Under the pieces are notes generated by a model. The model was not told where the DNA came from. It did no database searches and saw only the letters and a program-made list of their open reading frames with translations. 64,000 bases of DNA, taken from Pseudomonas sp. Lineage in GTDB: Bacteria; Pseudomonadota; Gammaproteobacteria; Pseudomonadales; Pseudomonadaceae. Shown here piece by piece: positions 1 through 8,804 of the stretch. Positions within the stretch are counted from its first letter, which is position 1. Each line of letters opens with the position of its first letter. The DNA lies in NCBI RefSeq assembly GCF_017744435.1, contig NZ_JAGIBG010000028.1, positions 60,471-124,470 of the forward strand, written 5' to 3'. A program made the translations under genes and the position numbers.

Positions 1-102
1 CGCGGCTCGCTGAAAGTGCGTGCCGAGTACCAGCAGTCGCTGGGTGGCAACCTCTACAAGAGCGCCAATGGCGTGCTGGTTGGCGCGGAGATGACCTTCT
101 GA
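1..102 (+). CDS. C-terminal end of an outer-membrane beta-barrel protein (partial)
   Basis: The window opens inside a reading frame whose last 33 residues end in VGAEMTF and a TGA stop. A terminal aromatic residue after alternating hydrophobic residues is the usual signature of the last strand of an outer-membrane beta-barrel. The stop overlaps the ATG of the next gene (TGATG), so the two are probably translationally coupled. A neighbouring DUF4434 protein makes a polysaccharide- or glycan-export porin (NfrA- or BcsC-type C-terminus) plausible, but too little is present to name it. Confidence 0.6.
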   Translation, partial: RGSLKVRAEYQQSLGGNLYKSANGVLVGAEMTF

Positions 103-941
103 TGCGTACGCTCCTGGCAATCTGCATGCTCGCCCTGTGCCTGCCGGCCCAGGCCGACCAGCGCCTGTTCTACCAGCCGCTCAACCGCGATGCCACCGTG
201 ACCCCAGCGCAGTGGCAGCAACTGTGGCGCGCTACCAAGGCGCAAGGCGGCAAGACCCTGATCGTGCAGTGGAGTGCCTACGGCGACAGTGATTTCGGCG
301 GTGCCCAGGGCTGGCTGGCCAACAGCCTGCGCGAGGCCCACGCCCAAGGCCTGGAGCTGGTGCTCGGGCTGTTCCTGGACCCGGCCTACTACCAGCGCAT
401 CGAGGAACTCGACGGTGACGGCCTGAGCAACTACTGGAAGTCGCAATTGGGCCGTTCGCTGAGCCAGTACCAGCAGCTTCGCCAGGGCTGGCAGCTGACC
501 GTCGCTGGCTGGTACCTGCCCATGGAGCTGGATGACCTGCATTTTCGCGATGCCGATCGCCGCGCGGCGCTGTACAGCCAGCTGCAGGCCTTCAATCGGC
601 GGCTGGACAAGCCGCTGCACATCAGCGCGTTCAGCGCAGGCAAACTGGCACCGCGGGTCCATGGCGCCTGGCTGGATCAGCTGGCCAGGTTGGGCTTGAC
701 TGTGTGGTGGCAGGACGGTGCCGGGACCGGGCGCTTGCCGCCGCTGGTGCGCCAGAATTACGAACAGGCGCTGCCGTGCCGGGTGGGGGTGGTGCGCGAG
801 GCGTTTCGCCAGGTGAGTGCACCGGGGCAGGCGTTTCGGGCTGAAGCTGCGGAGCCGAAGCTGGGTGCTGGGTGCCATGCCGAAGCGGTGTTTGCCTTGC
901 GCTACCGGCCTTGGGCCAGGGGTGTTCTGCCACAGAATTGA
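102..941 (+). CDS. DUF4434-family exported protein
   Basis: This 279-residue protein starts with a signal peptide (MRTLLAICMLALCLPAQA, cleavage near residue 18). The rest looks like a TIM-barrel, glycoside-hydrolase-like fold of the DUF4434 type: an early FYQPLNRD segment, LIVQWSAYGD near residue 55, a GLFLDP strand, and WYLPMELDD with acidic residues in the middle. The start is fixed by its overlap with the upstream stop codon. Coupling to a beta-barrel gene suggests a periplasmic role in handling an exported glycan. No catalytic assignment can be made from the sequence alone. Confidence 0.65.
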   Translation: MRTLLAICMLALCLPAQADQRLFYQPLNRDATVTPAQWQQLWRATKAQGGKTLIVQWSAYGDSDFGGAQGWLANSLREAHAQGLELVLGLFLDPAYYQRIEELDGDGLSNYWKSQLGRSLSQYQQLRQGWQLTVAGWYLPMELDDLHFRDADRRAALYSQLQAFNRRLDKPLHISAFSAGKLAPRVHGAWLDQLARLGLTVWWQDGAGTGRLPPLVRQNYEQALPCRVGVVREAFRQVSAPGQAFRAEAAEPKLGAGCHAEAVFALRYRPWARGVLPQN

Positions 942-947
942 GTCAAC

Positions 948-1070
948 CTGTTCTGGCCCTTTCGCGGGCACGCCCGCTCCCACAGGGATCGCACACATTT
1001 CAAACTTGTGGAGATCCTGTGGGAGCGGGCGCGTCGAGGCGTCGAACCGCCGCGAAAGGGCCGGTACAGG
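948..1070. repeat. REP-type inverted repeat
   Basis: Two arms face each other: CTTTCGCGGGCACGCCCGCTC on the left and its near complement, with a short extra segment, on the right, separated by about 45 bases. It sits between the DUF4434 gene and the diguanylate cyclase gene and belongs to the Pseudomonas REP pair type seen repeatedly in this window. Confidence 0.8.
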
Positions 1071-1096
1071 TCAAGCAGTACTCACAGGAGACACCG

Positions 1097-2188
1097 ATGT
1101 TCAAGACCATCGAAGAGCACGTGCGCAAGCAGGTCGCCCCCGCCGCCCTGCGCGCCGAGTTCCGCCAGCACGAATTCGAATCCATGCGACCGTTCTGCAT
1201 GCTGGTGTTCTGCATCAGCACGCTGATCTGGCTGATCTTCGACCTGATTGTCAGCTTCCTCGGAGGCCAAGGGTTTACCTGGCTGTCCTACCTGTTCATC
1301 GCCCTGCTCGGCTGCTTCACCGTGGTGCTGCGCTTCACCCGCCGCAGTCACCATTTCGACGTGCTCAACCTGCTGTTCATCGCCGTCATCACCTTGGGCA
1401 TGCGCCTGGTGATCGAAGGCCTTCCTGAGCCGCTGCGCCCGGTGTGGCTGGTGCTCGGCGTGTCGACCGTGCTGTATGCCGTGTCGGTGCTGCCCGTGCG
1501 GCGCTGGTCGTTATTCTGCGCCATGGCCATCACCTGGGTCATGCTCAACCCCTTCTACCACACCCGCATCGATGTCGATGAACTCGAAGGCGCAATGCTG
1601 ATCAGCTACGCGCTGTTCCTCAGCGGCCTGGTGAGCTATAGCTACCTGCAGATGCGCCAGGCCAAGCTGCACAACTTCTACCTGTCCAAGGTGCTGCTGG
1701 AGCAAGCCTATGTCGACGCCCTGACCGACATTCCCAATCGCCGCTCGTTCATGGCCAAGGCTGAACGCCAGCTGCGCCTGGCAACACCGGGGCAGTACCT
1801 GGCGATGATCGACATCGACAACTTCAAGCGGGTCAACGACCGCTTCGGGCATGACATTGGCGATGAAGTGCTCAAGCGGGTGGCAGTGCATATCAAGGCA
1901 GGCGTGGCCGGCCATGAGTTTGCCCGCCTGGGTGGCGAGGAATTTGCCATCTTGTTCGATGGGCTGGACCAGCAAGGGGCCGAGCAACGGGTCGGCGCGC
2001 TGTGCCAGCGCGTACGCGACGACCTTGGCGTGCCGCCCGTGACCATCAGCATCGGCCTGGCCCGGGTCGACAGCGGGGACAGCCTGAGCATGGCGCTGGT
2101 ACGGGCGGACCAGGCACTGTACGAGGCCAAGCACACTGGCAAGGACCGCGTCGTGCTGTGGACTAGCCAGCTGGCAGCCGAATCCTGA
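1097..2188 (+). CDS. Membrane-anchored GGDEF diguanylate cyclase
   Basis: This is a 363-residue protein. The ATG at 1097 has an AGGAG seven bases upstream; a longer in-frame extension would run through the REP element and is rejected. The N-terminal 190 residues hold about six hydrophobic segments. A linker and a C-terminal GGDEF domain follow, with DALTDIPNRR, IDIDNFKRVND and the signature RLGGEEFA, so it should make c-di-GMP from two GTP. The RxxD inhibitory site expected five residues before GGEEF is absent (VAGH stands there), so product feedback through a primary I-site is unlikely. The 3' end overlaps the convergent histidine kinase gene by 26 bases. Confidence 0.9.
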   Translation: MFKTIEEHVRKQVAPAALRAEFRQHEFESMRPFCMLVFCISTLIWLIFDLIVSFLGGQGFTWLSYLFIALLGCFTVVLRFTRRSHHFDVLNLLFIAVITLGMRLVIEGLPEPLRPVWLVLGVSTVLYAVSVLPVRRWSLFCAMAITWVMLNPFYHTRIDVDELEGAMLISYALFLSGLVSYSYLQMRQAKLHNFYLSKVLLEQAYVDALTDIPNRRSFMAKAERQLRLATPGQYLAMIDIDNFKRVNDRFGHDIGDEVLKRVAVHIKAGVAGHEFARLGGEEFAILFDGLDQQGAEQRVGALCQRVRDDLGVPPVTISIGLARVDSGDSLSMALVRADQALYEAKHTGKDRVVLWTSQLAAES

Positions 2189-3461
2189 ACTGTGCCCCAC
2201 CCAGCGCCGACTGCGCCACGGTCAGGGTCCCGCCCTGCCCTTCGATCGCCCGGCGGCTGATCGCCAGGCCCAGGCCGAAGCCGCCGGTATTGCGGTCGCG
2301 GCTGCGGTCCAGGCGGTAGAACGGCTGGAAGATCCGCTCACGCTCCTCGGCCGGAATACCGATCCCGTCGTCTTCCACGGTCAACAGGCAGGCGCCGTCC
2401 GCCTCCAGACGCAACCTCAGCAACAGGCTTTCATCGCAATAGCGCATGGCGTTGCGCACCAGGTTCTGCACGGCCCGGGCGGTCAGTCGCGGGTCCAGCA
2501 CGAAGCGGGGCAAGTTGTCCTCGGCCTGCACCTCCCACTGGATACCGCGGGTATCAAGTTCTTCGGCAAAGCCGCCGAGCACGCTGTCGACCAGCTCCAG
2601 CAACGACACTTCGACCCGTTCCCGCGCCTGGTCGGCGTTGTACAGGCGGCTGTACGACAGAAGTTCGAGCACCAGTTCGTCCAGCTCGCGCACATGCCCG
2701 ACCAATTCCAACAGGCGCTTGCGGCTGGTCGGTGGCACCTCGTCGAACAGCAGCACCAGGCCGAAATCCAGCCGGGTCAGCGGTGTGCGCAGCTCGTGGG
2801 AGACCGCGTTGAGCAGCTCGCGCTGCTGGTTGACATGGCGTTCGAGGTCGCTGGCCATGGTGTCGAACACCCCAGCCAGTTCGCCGATGTTCGAGTGCGG
2901 CGAGATGTGCGTGCGCTCGGCCATCCGCCCCTGGCCCAGGCGCCGGGCGGTTTCCTTCAGGCGCTCCAGGTCACGCCAGTGCGGCCACACCCACAGCAGC
3001 AGGCAACCGAGCATCGCCGCGCCGATCAGCACGGTCACGCCCCAGGACAACACGTTGATGTCCAGTGGATCTGGCGGTGAATGCAGGCTGACCAGCCAAT
3101 CCTGGTCCAAAGGCGCCAACACCGTTTCGTAATAGCCCCAGTCGCCAATGCGCACGGCGTACTGGCCCTGTTCCAGGCGCGCCTGTTCCTGCGGGCTCAG
3201 GCCGGCCTTGTCGCTGCGCAGCAATTCGACCTCCAGGGGCGCGAACAGCTTGGCCAGGTCCTGCTCCACCGCTGGCCATTGTTCCTGCGGCGCCTGGCGA
3301 AACTGGCGCACGATCAGCGACTGCACGCCTTTGGCCTGGTCCAGGTTGTAGGCCATGAAACGGTCGTGGAACAGGCCGACGATGGCGTCCGGGATCAACA
3401 GCAACGCCCCGGCGTAAGCGACGATGATCACCAGATACAGGCGCACCAGGATCTTCAGCAT
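2163..3461 (-). CDS. Sensor histidine kinase (RstB-like)
   Basis: The protein has 432 residues. A transmembrane segment lies at about residues 5-28, a periplasmic sensing region of about 110 residues follows, then a second membrane segment (about 138-160), a HAMP linker and the kinase core. The H-box reads AVSHELRTPLTRL, the N-box NAMRYC, and the ATP lid VEDDGIGIP and GFGLGLAIS, so all catalytic boxes are intact. Its start is six bases after the stop of the response regulator gene, giving a regulator-kinase operon. That operon is divergent from an RND efflux operon, so control of efflux is the likely job. The signal is unknown. Confidence 0.88.
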   Translation of the reverse strand: MLKILVRLYLVIIVAYAGALLLIPDAIVGLFHDRFMAYNLDQAKGVQSLIVRQFRQAPQEQWPAVEQDLAKLFAPLEVELLRSDKAGLSPQEQARLEQGQYAVRIGDWGYYETVLAPLDQDWLVSLHSPPDPLDINVLSWGVTVLIGAAMLGCLLLWVWPHWRDLERLKETARRLGQGRMAERTHISPHSNIGELAGVFDTMASDLERHVNQQRELLNAVSHELRTPLTRLDFGLVLLFDEVPPTSRKRLLELVGHVRELDELVLELLSYSRLYNADQARERVEVSLLELVDSVLGGFAEELDTRGIQWEVQAEDNLPRFVLDPRLTARAVQNLVRNAMRYCDESLLLRLRLEADGACLLTVEDDGIGIPAEERERIFQPFYRLDRSRDRNTGGFGLGLAISRRAIEGQGGTLTVAQSALGGAQFRIRLPAG

Positions 3462-3467
3462 GGTGCG

Positions 3468-4169
3468 TCAGCACTCCCACTCGACACGGCTGAACAGGTA
3501 ACCCTTGCCCCACACGGTCTTGATCTTGCGCGCCTCGCCGGCACTGTCGTCGAACTTGCGGCGCAGCTTGGAAATGGCCACGTCCACCGAGCGGTCGGTG
3601 CCGTTGAACTCGATGCCGCGCAATTGCTGGAGAATGCGGTCGCGGCTGAGCACCACACCGGCATTGCGGGCCAGCACCACCAGCAGGTTGTATTCACCGC
3701 TGGACAATTCCACTTCCTCGCCGCGCCAACTGACCAGGCGTTCGGCCAGGTCGATGCGCAGGCCACCGATGAGGATCTGGTGGTGGTCCAGCCGTGGCTC
3801 GTTGACGCTGCTGCGGCGCAGCAAGGTACGCACGCGGGCCAGCAAAACCCGTGGCTCGCAGGGTTTGGTCACGTAGTCGTCGGCGCCCATCTCCAGGCCC
3901 AGCACCTGGTCGTGGCTGTCGTCGCGGGCGGTCAGCATCAGGATCGGCAGGCTTTGTGATTCCTGACGCAGCAGGCGGCACAGTTGCAGGCCATCGATGC
4001 CGGGGAGCATCAGGTCGAGAATCACCAGGTCGGGGTTGTCTTGCCGGAAGGCGTCCAGCACGTGGTCGCCACGGGCAATCACCCGGACATGGAAATCGTT
4101 GCGTTGCAGGTAGCTGGCGATCAGCTCGGACAGCGCACTGTCATCTTCGACCAGGAGAATGTTGGGCAT
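3468..4169 (-). CDS. OmpR/PhoB-family response regulator (RstA-like)
   Basis: The 233-residue protein has a receiver domain with acidic pocket E8-D9-D10, phosphoacceptor D52 in VILDLML, the conserved T in LMLTARDD and K in YVTKPCEP. A C-terminal winged-helix DNA-binding domain (about 135-230) ends in VWGKGYLFS. It is the first gene of the pair with the histidine kinase and diverges from the RND adaptor gene across a 270-base intergenic region with dyad sequences. P. aeruginosa mexMN also lies beside a two-component pair, so a similar arrangement is inferred. Confidence 0.88.
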   Translation of the reverse strand: MPNILLVEDDSALSELIASYLQRNDFHVRVIARGDHVLDAFRQDNPDLVILDLMLPGIDGLQLCRLLRQESQSLPILMLTARDDSHDQVLGLEMGADDYVTKPCEPRVLLARVRTLLRRSSVNEPRLDHHQILIGGLRIDLAERLVSWRGEEVELSSGEYNLLVVLARNAGVVLSRDRILQQLRGIEFNGTDRSVDVAISKLRRKFDDSAGEARKIKTVWGKGYLFSRVEWEC

Positions 4170-4200
4170 AGGGCTTACAGGAAGTCATGGGGATATCTTC

Positions 4201-4300
4201 GCCGGCCTCTTCGCGGGTAAACCCGCTCCCACAGGTACGGCACAGGATTCAGACCTTGTGCGGTCCCTGTGGGAGCGGGTTTACCCGCGAAGAGGTCGGC
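4201..4300. repeat. REP-type inverted repeat
   Basis: Arms of the GCCTCTTCGCGGGTAAACCC type face each other around about 30 unpaired bases. The element lies between the divergent regulator and efflux operons. Confidence 0.85.
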
Positions 4301-4335
4301 ACAGGTTCATGCAGAATATAGAAACCTACAAACCG

Positions 4336-4382
4336 GTAGGACTGTTCTTAACACTTTTTCACACAGGTCCTACAGGTGTTAA
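4336..4382. promoter_or_regulatory. Nested dyad sequences, candidate operator for the efflux operon
   Basis: TTAACAC at 4348-4354 is matched by GTGTTAA at 4376-4382. A second pair, GTAGGAC at 4336-4342 and GTCCTAC at 4367-4373, is interleaved with it. The block lies 58-104 bases before the RND adaptor start and beside the response regulator gene, so it is a candidate binding region for that regulator. This is inference from position and symmetry only. Confidence 0.35.
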
Positions 4383-4439
4383 CAGCCGTCCGAGGAACGG
4401 TTGCCTTAGGATATGCACGGTCATCATCGGAAGATCCGC

Positions 4440-5609
4440 ATGCCTATTACCCTCCCCCCGCGCCTGCGCCCCCTGGCGCTCGTGGCGCTGCTTGCCCTGC
4501 CCCTGGCCGGTTGCGACGACGCGGCCGAGCAGGACGAACAACAACCCACACCGCAAGTGCGGGTAGAAACCCTGCAACTGCAGCCCCTGGCCATCAGCAC
4601 CGAGCTGAGCGGGCGCATCCTCGCCCCGCGCACGGCAGAAGTGCGCGCGCGCGTCGCTGGCGTGGTGCTCAAGCGGGTGTACCGCGAAGGCAGCGATGTC
4701 AAACAGGGCGATGTGCTGTTCCTCATCGACCCGGCGCCGTTCAAGGCCGACCACGACAGCGCCCGTGCGACCCTGGCCAAGGCCGAGGCCACGCTGTACC
4801 AGGCGCGCCTGCAAGAGCAGCGCTACCGCCAGCTGGTCGACGACAAGGCGGTCAGCCGCCAGGAATACGACAACGCCCGCGCCGCCTTCCTCCAGGCCGA
4901 CGCGGCGGTTGCCGAAGCCAAGGCGGCGCTGGAGCGCGCCCGCCTGAACCTGGGTTACGCCACGGTCACCGCGCCGATCTCCGGGCGCATCGGCCGCGCC
5001 CTGGTCACCGAAGGTGCCCTGGTCGGCCAGAGCGAGACCACGCCGCTGGCGACCATCCAGCAACTGGACCCGATCCACGCCGACGTCACCCAGTCGACCC
5101 GCGAGCTCAACGCCCTGCGTCGGGCCTTGCGCGCCGGTGAGCTGCAGCAGGCCGGCGATGGCCAGGCCCGCGCCACCCTGATCCAGGACGATGGCAGCGC
5201 CTACCCTTTGCCAGGCAAGCTGCTGTTCTCCGACATCAGCGTCGACCCGAGCACCAACCAGATCACCCTGCGCAGTGAATTCCCCAACCCGGACCTCGAC
5301 CTGCTGCCGGGCAGCTACGTGCGCGTGCGCCTGGAGCAAGCGGTGCAGCCCAAGGGCCTGAGCGTGCCGCAGCGCGCCATCCTGCGTGACAGCGCCGGTG
5401 TGCCGAAGGTGCTGGTGGTCGACGCGCAGTCGCGCATCAGCGAACGCCAGGTGGTGCTGGGCAACGCCCAGGGTGATCGCTGGCGGGTCACCGAGGGCCT
5501 GGCGCCCGGTGAGCGGGTGGTGGTCGAAGGCCTGCAGCACGTCAAGGCGGGCGACCAGGTCCAGGTTGACGCCGACGCCCAGTCCATCGTCCAGCACACC
5601 GGCCAGTGA
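4440..5609 (+). CDS. RND efflux periplasmic adaptor lipoprotein (MexM-like)
   Basis: From the ATG at 4440 this is a 389-residue protein with a lipoprotein signal ending LPLAGC, so Cys25 or so would be lipidated and anchored in the inner membrane. A start at 4413 is possible but would lengthen the signal peptide without need. The body has the adaptor layout: a biotinyl-lipoyl-like domain (residues about 45-80 and 160-200, TVTAPISGRIGR), a coiled-coil hairpin (about 90-160), a beta-barrel and a membrane-proximal domain. It bridges the inner-membrane pump to an outer-membrane channel. The pump gene follows after 11 bases; no channel gene is present, so a TolC/OprM-type protein encoded elsewhere would be used. 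Confidence 0.9.
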   Translation: MPITLPPRLRPLALVALLALPLAGCDDAAEQDEQQPTPQVRVETLQLQPLAISTELSGRILAPRTAEVRARVAGVVLKRVYREGSDVKQGDVLFLIDPAPFKADHDSARATLAKAEATLYQARLQEQRYRQLVDDKAVSRQEYDNARAAFLQADAAVAEAKAALERARLNLGYATVTAPISGRIGRALVTEGALVGQSETTPLATIQQLDPIHADVTQSTRELNALRRALRAGELQQAGDGQARATLIQDDGSAYPLPGKLLFSDISVDPSTNQITLRSEFPNPDLDLLPGSYVRVRLEQAVQPKGLSVPQRAILRDSAGVPKVLVVDAQSRISERQVVLGNAQGDRWRVTEGLAPGERVVVEGLQHVKAGDQVQVDADAQSIVQHTGQ

Positions 5610-5620
5610 GGGCCTGACCC

Positions 5621-8600
5621 ATGCCGCAGTTCTTCATCGACCGCCCGATCTTCGCCTGGGTGGTCGCGTTGTTCATCCTGCTTGCCGGCGCCCTGGCCAT
5701 CCCCCAGCTGCCGGTGGCGCAGTACCCCAACGTGGCGCCACCGCAGGTGGAAATCTACGCCGTGTACCCGGGCGCCTCGGCGGCGACCCTGGACGAAAGC
5801 GTAGTCAGCCTGATCGAGCAGGAGCTCAACGGCGCCGACAACCTGCTGTACTTCTCGTCGCAGAGCAGCTTGGGCAGCGCCACCATTACTGCCACCTTCG
5901 AGCCCGGCACCCACCCCGACCTGGCCCAGGTCGATGTGCAGAACCGCCTCAAGGTGGTCGAGTCGCGCCTGCCGCGCCCGGTGACCCAGCAAGGCCTGCA
6001 GGTGGAGAAGGTGTCCACCGGTTTCCTGCTGCTCGGCACCCTCACTTCGGAGGACGGCAGCCTCGATGAAACCGCACTGTCCGACATCCTCGCGCGCAAC
6101 GTGATGAACGAAATCCGCCGCCTCAAGGGCGTCGGCAAGGCGCAGTTGTACGGTTCCGAGCGCGCCATGCGCATCTGGATCGACCCGCAAAAGCTGATCG
6201 GTTTCAACCTCACGCCCAACGACGTGGCTGAAGCCATTGCCGGGCAGAACGCCCAGGTCGCCCCCGGCAGCATCGGCGACCTGCCCGCCCGCGGCACCCA
6301 GGAAATTACTGCCAACGTGGTGGTCAGGGGTCAGCTGAGTACGCCCGAGGAGTTCGCCGCCATCGTCCTGCGAGCCAATCCGGATGGTTCCAGTGTCACC
6401 GTCGGCGATGTCGCCCGGGTCGAGATCGGCGCCCAGGAGTACCAGTACGGCACCCGCCTGAACGGCAAACCGGCCACCGCTTTCAGCGTGCAGCTGGCGC
6501 CGGGCGCCAACGCCATGGAAACCGCCACCCTGGTGCGGGCGAAGATGAAAGAGCTGTCGCGTTACTTCCCCGAAGGGGTCAAGTACGACATCCCCTATGA
6601 CACCTCGCCGTTCGTCAAAGTGTCGATCCAGCAGGTCATCAACACCCTGTTCGAAGCCATGCTGCTGGTATTCGCGGTGATGTTCCTGTTCCTGCAGAAC
6701 CTGCGCTATACGCTGATTCCGACCCTGGTGGTGCCGGTGGCGCTGATGGGCACCTTCGCCGTGATGCTGGCCATGGGCTTCTCGGTCAACGTGCTGACCC
6801 TGTTCGGCATGGTGCTGGCCATCGGCATCCTGGTCGATGACGCCATCGTGGTGGTGGAGAACGTCGAGCGGATCATGGCTGAGGAAGGCCTGCCGCCGAG
6901 GGAGGCCACGCGCAAGGCCATGGGCCAGATCAGCGGCGCCATCGTCGGCATCACCCTGGTGCTGGTGGCGGTGTTCCTGCCGATGGCCTTCATGAAAGGC
7001 TCGGTGGGGGTGATCTACCAGCAGTTCTCGCTGTCGATGGCGGTGTCGATCCTGTTCTCGGCCTTCCTCGCCCTGAGCCTGACCCCGGCCCTGTGCGCCA
7101 CCTTGCTCAAACCGCTGGCCAAGGGCGAACACCATGAGCGCAAAGGCTTCTTCGGCTGGTTCAACCGCCGGTTCGAAAGCATGAGCAACGGTTATCAGCG
7201 CTGGGTGCTGCAAGCGCTCAAGCGCAGTGGCCGCTACCTGTTGCTGTATGGCGTGCTGCTGGCCGTGCTGGGTTATGGTTTCAGCCAGCTGCCCACGGCA
7301 TTCCTGCCCACCGAAGACCAGGGCTACACCATTACCGATATCCAGCTGCCGCCGGGCGCCAGCCGCATGCGCACCGAGCAGGTTGCCGCACAGATCGAGG
7401 CGCACAACAGCGACGAGCCGGGCGTGGGCAACACTACGCTGATCCTCGGTTTCAGCTTCTCGGGCAGTGGCCAGAACGCCGCGCTGGCCTTCACCACGCT
7501 CAAGGACTGGTCCGAACGTGGCGCCGATGACAGTGCCCAGTCGATCGCCGACCGGGCAACCTTGGCCTTTACCCAGCTCAAGGACGCCGTGGCCTACTCG
7601 GTGCTGCCACCGCCGATCGACGGCCTGGGCGAATCGACCGGATTTGAGTTCCGCCTGCAGGACCGCGGCGGCATGGGCCATGAGGCGCTGATGGCTGCCC
7701 GTGACGAACTGCTGGCCGGTGCACACAAGAGCAAGGTGCTGGCCAACGTACGCGAGTCATCGCTGGCCGAAAGCCCGCAGGTGCAGCTGGAAATCGACCG
7801 CCGCCAGGCCAACGCCCTGGGCGTGTCGTTCGCCGACATCGGCTCGGTGCTGGACGTGGCCGTCGGCTCCAGCTACGTCAACGACTTCCCCAACCAGGGC
7901 CGCATGCAGCGGGTGGTGGTGCAGGCCGAGGGTGACCAGCGCAGCCAGGTGGAAGACTTGCTGAAGATCCACGTGCGCAACAACAGCGGCAAGATGGTGC
8001 CCCTGGGCGCGTTCGTCCAGGCCAAATGGGTCAGCGGCCCGGTGCAGCTGACCCGCTACAACGGTTACCCGGCGGTGGCGATTTCCGGTGAACCGGCTGC
8101 GGGCTACAGCTCGGGCGAAGCCATGGCCGAGATCGAGCGCCTGGTCGCCCAGCTGCCGGCCGGTGCCGGCCTTGAGTGGACCGGCCTGTCGCTGCAGGAA
8201 CGCCTGTCCGGCAGCCAGGCCCCGCTGCTGATGGCGTTGTCGTTGCTGGTGGTGTTCCTGTGCCTGGCGGCACTGTACGAAAGCTGGTCGATCCCCACTG
8301 CCGTGCTGCTGGTGGTACCGCTCGGCGTGCTCGGCGCAGTGCTGGCGGTGACCCTGCGCGGCATGCCCAACGACGTGTTCTTCAAGGTCGGCCTGATCAC
8401 CCTGATCGGCCTGTCGGCGAAGAACGCCATCCTGATCATCGAGTTCGCCAAGCACCTGGTCGACCAGGGCGTGGACGCCGCAGACGCTGCCGTACAGGCC
8501 GCCCGCCTGCGCCTGCGGCCGATCGTCATGACCTCGCTGGCGTTCATCCTTGGCGTGGTGCCGCTGGCCATTGCCACCGGCGCCAGCTCGGCGAGCCAGC

Positions 8601-8743
8601 AGGCGATCGGTACCGGGGTGATCGGCGGGATGCTCAGCGCCACCCTGGCCGTGGTGTTCGTGCCGGTGTTCTTCGTGGTGGTGATGCGCCTGGCCGGACG
8701 CGGCCGAACCAAGGCCGATCAGACGCAGGCCAGCGAAGCCTGA
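5621..8743 (+). CDS. RND (HAE1 family) multidrug efflux pump subunit (MexN-like)
   Basis: The 1040 residues match the usual length of hydrophobe/amphiphile RND pumps. The start MPQFFIDRPIFAW is the family's N-terminal helix. The proton-relay acidic pair is visible in ILVDDAIVVVEN (transmembrane helix 4) and the matching lysine in SAKNAILIIEFAK (helix 10). Two large periplasmic loops lie between TM1-2 and TM7-8. It should export hydrophobic compounds in exchange for protons as a homotrimer with the preceding adaptor. The adjacent two-component system and the missing channel gene recall P. aeruginosa MexMN. The substrate cannot be read from sequence. Confidence 0.92.
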   Translation: MPQFFIDRPIFAWVVALFILLAGALAIPQLPVAQYPNVAPPQVEIYAVYPGASAATLDESVVSLIEQELNGADNLLYFSSQSSLGSATITATFEPGTHPDLAQVDVQNRLKVVESRLPRPVTQQGLQVEKVSTGFLLLGTLTSEDGSLDETALSDILARNVMNEIRRLKGVGKAQLYGSERAMRIWIDPQKLIGFNLTPNDVAEAIAGQNAQVAPGSIGDLPARGTQEITANVVVRGQLSTPEEFAAIVLRANPDGSSVTVGDVARVEIGAQEYQYGTRLNGKPATAFSVQLAPGANAMETATLVRAKMKELSRYFPEGVKYDIPYDTSPFVKVSIQQVINTLFEAMLLVFAVMFLFLQNLRYTLIPTLVVPVALMGTFAVMLAMGFSVNVLTLFGMVLAIGILVDDAIVVVENVERIMAEEGLPPREATRKAMGQISGAIVGITLVLVAVFLPMAFMKGSVGVIYQQFSLSMAVSILFSAFLALSLTPALCATLLKPLAKGEHHERKGFFGWFNRRFESMSNGYQRWVLQALKRSGRYLLLYGVLLAVLGYGFSQLPTAFLPTEDQGYTITDIQLPPGASRMRTEQVAAQIEAHNSDEPGVGNTTLILGFSFSGSGQNAALAFTTLKDWSERGADDSAQSIADRATLAFTQLKDAVAYSVLPPPIDGLGESTGFEFRLQDRGGMGHEALMAARDELLAGAHKSKVLANVRESSLAESPQVQLEIDRRQANALGVSFADIGSVLDVAVGSSYVNDFPNQGRMQRVVVQAEGDQRSQVEDLLKIHVRNNSGKMVPLGAFVQAKWVSGPVQLTRYNGYPAVAISGEPAAGYSSGEAMAEIERLVAQLPAGAGLEWTGLSLQERLSGSQAPLLMALSLLVVFLCLAALYESWSIPTAVLLVVPLGVLGAVLAVTLRGMPNDVFFKVGLITLIGLSAKNAILIIEFAKHLVDQGVDAADAAVQAARLRLRPIVMTSLAFILGVVPLAIATGASSASQQAIGTGVIGGMLSATLAVVFVPVFFVVVMRLAGRGRTKADQTQASEA

Positions 8744-8769
8744 CTGGACAAGCCGGGCGTTGAATGAGA

Positions 8770-8803
8770 GGGTTCCGGGCATTGACTGCCCGGAACCCTT
8801 TTT
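8770..8803 (+). terminator. Rho-independent terminator of the RND operon
   Basis: GGGTTCCGGGCA at 8770-8781 pairs perfectly with TGCCCGGAACCC at 8787-8798 (12-bp stem, five-base loop), followed by five T residues. It lies just after the pump gene. The T run ends one base before the mobA start codon. Confidence 0.9.
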
Positions 8804-8804
8804 C

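Noticed and set aside
5315..7726. An 803-codon open frame opposite the RND pump gene
   Set aside because: It is a GC-rich third-position shadow: low-complexity, His/Gln-rich, without domain features, antisense to a gene with all RND motifs.
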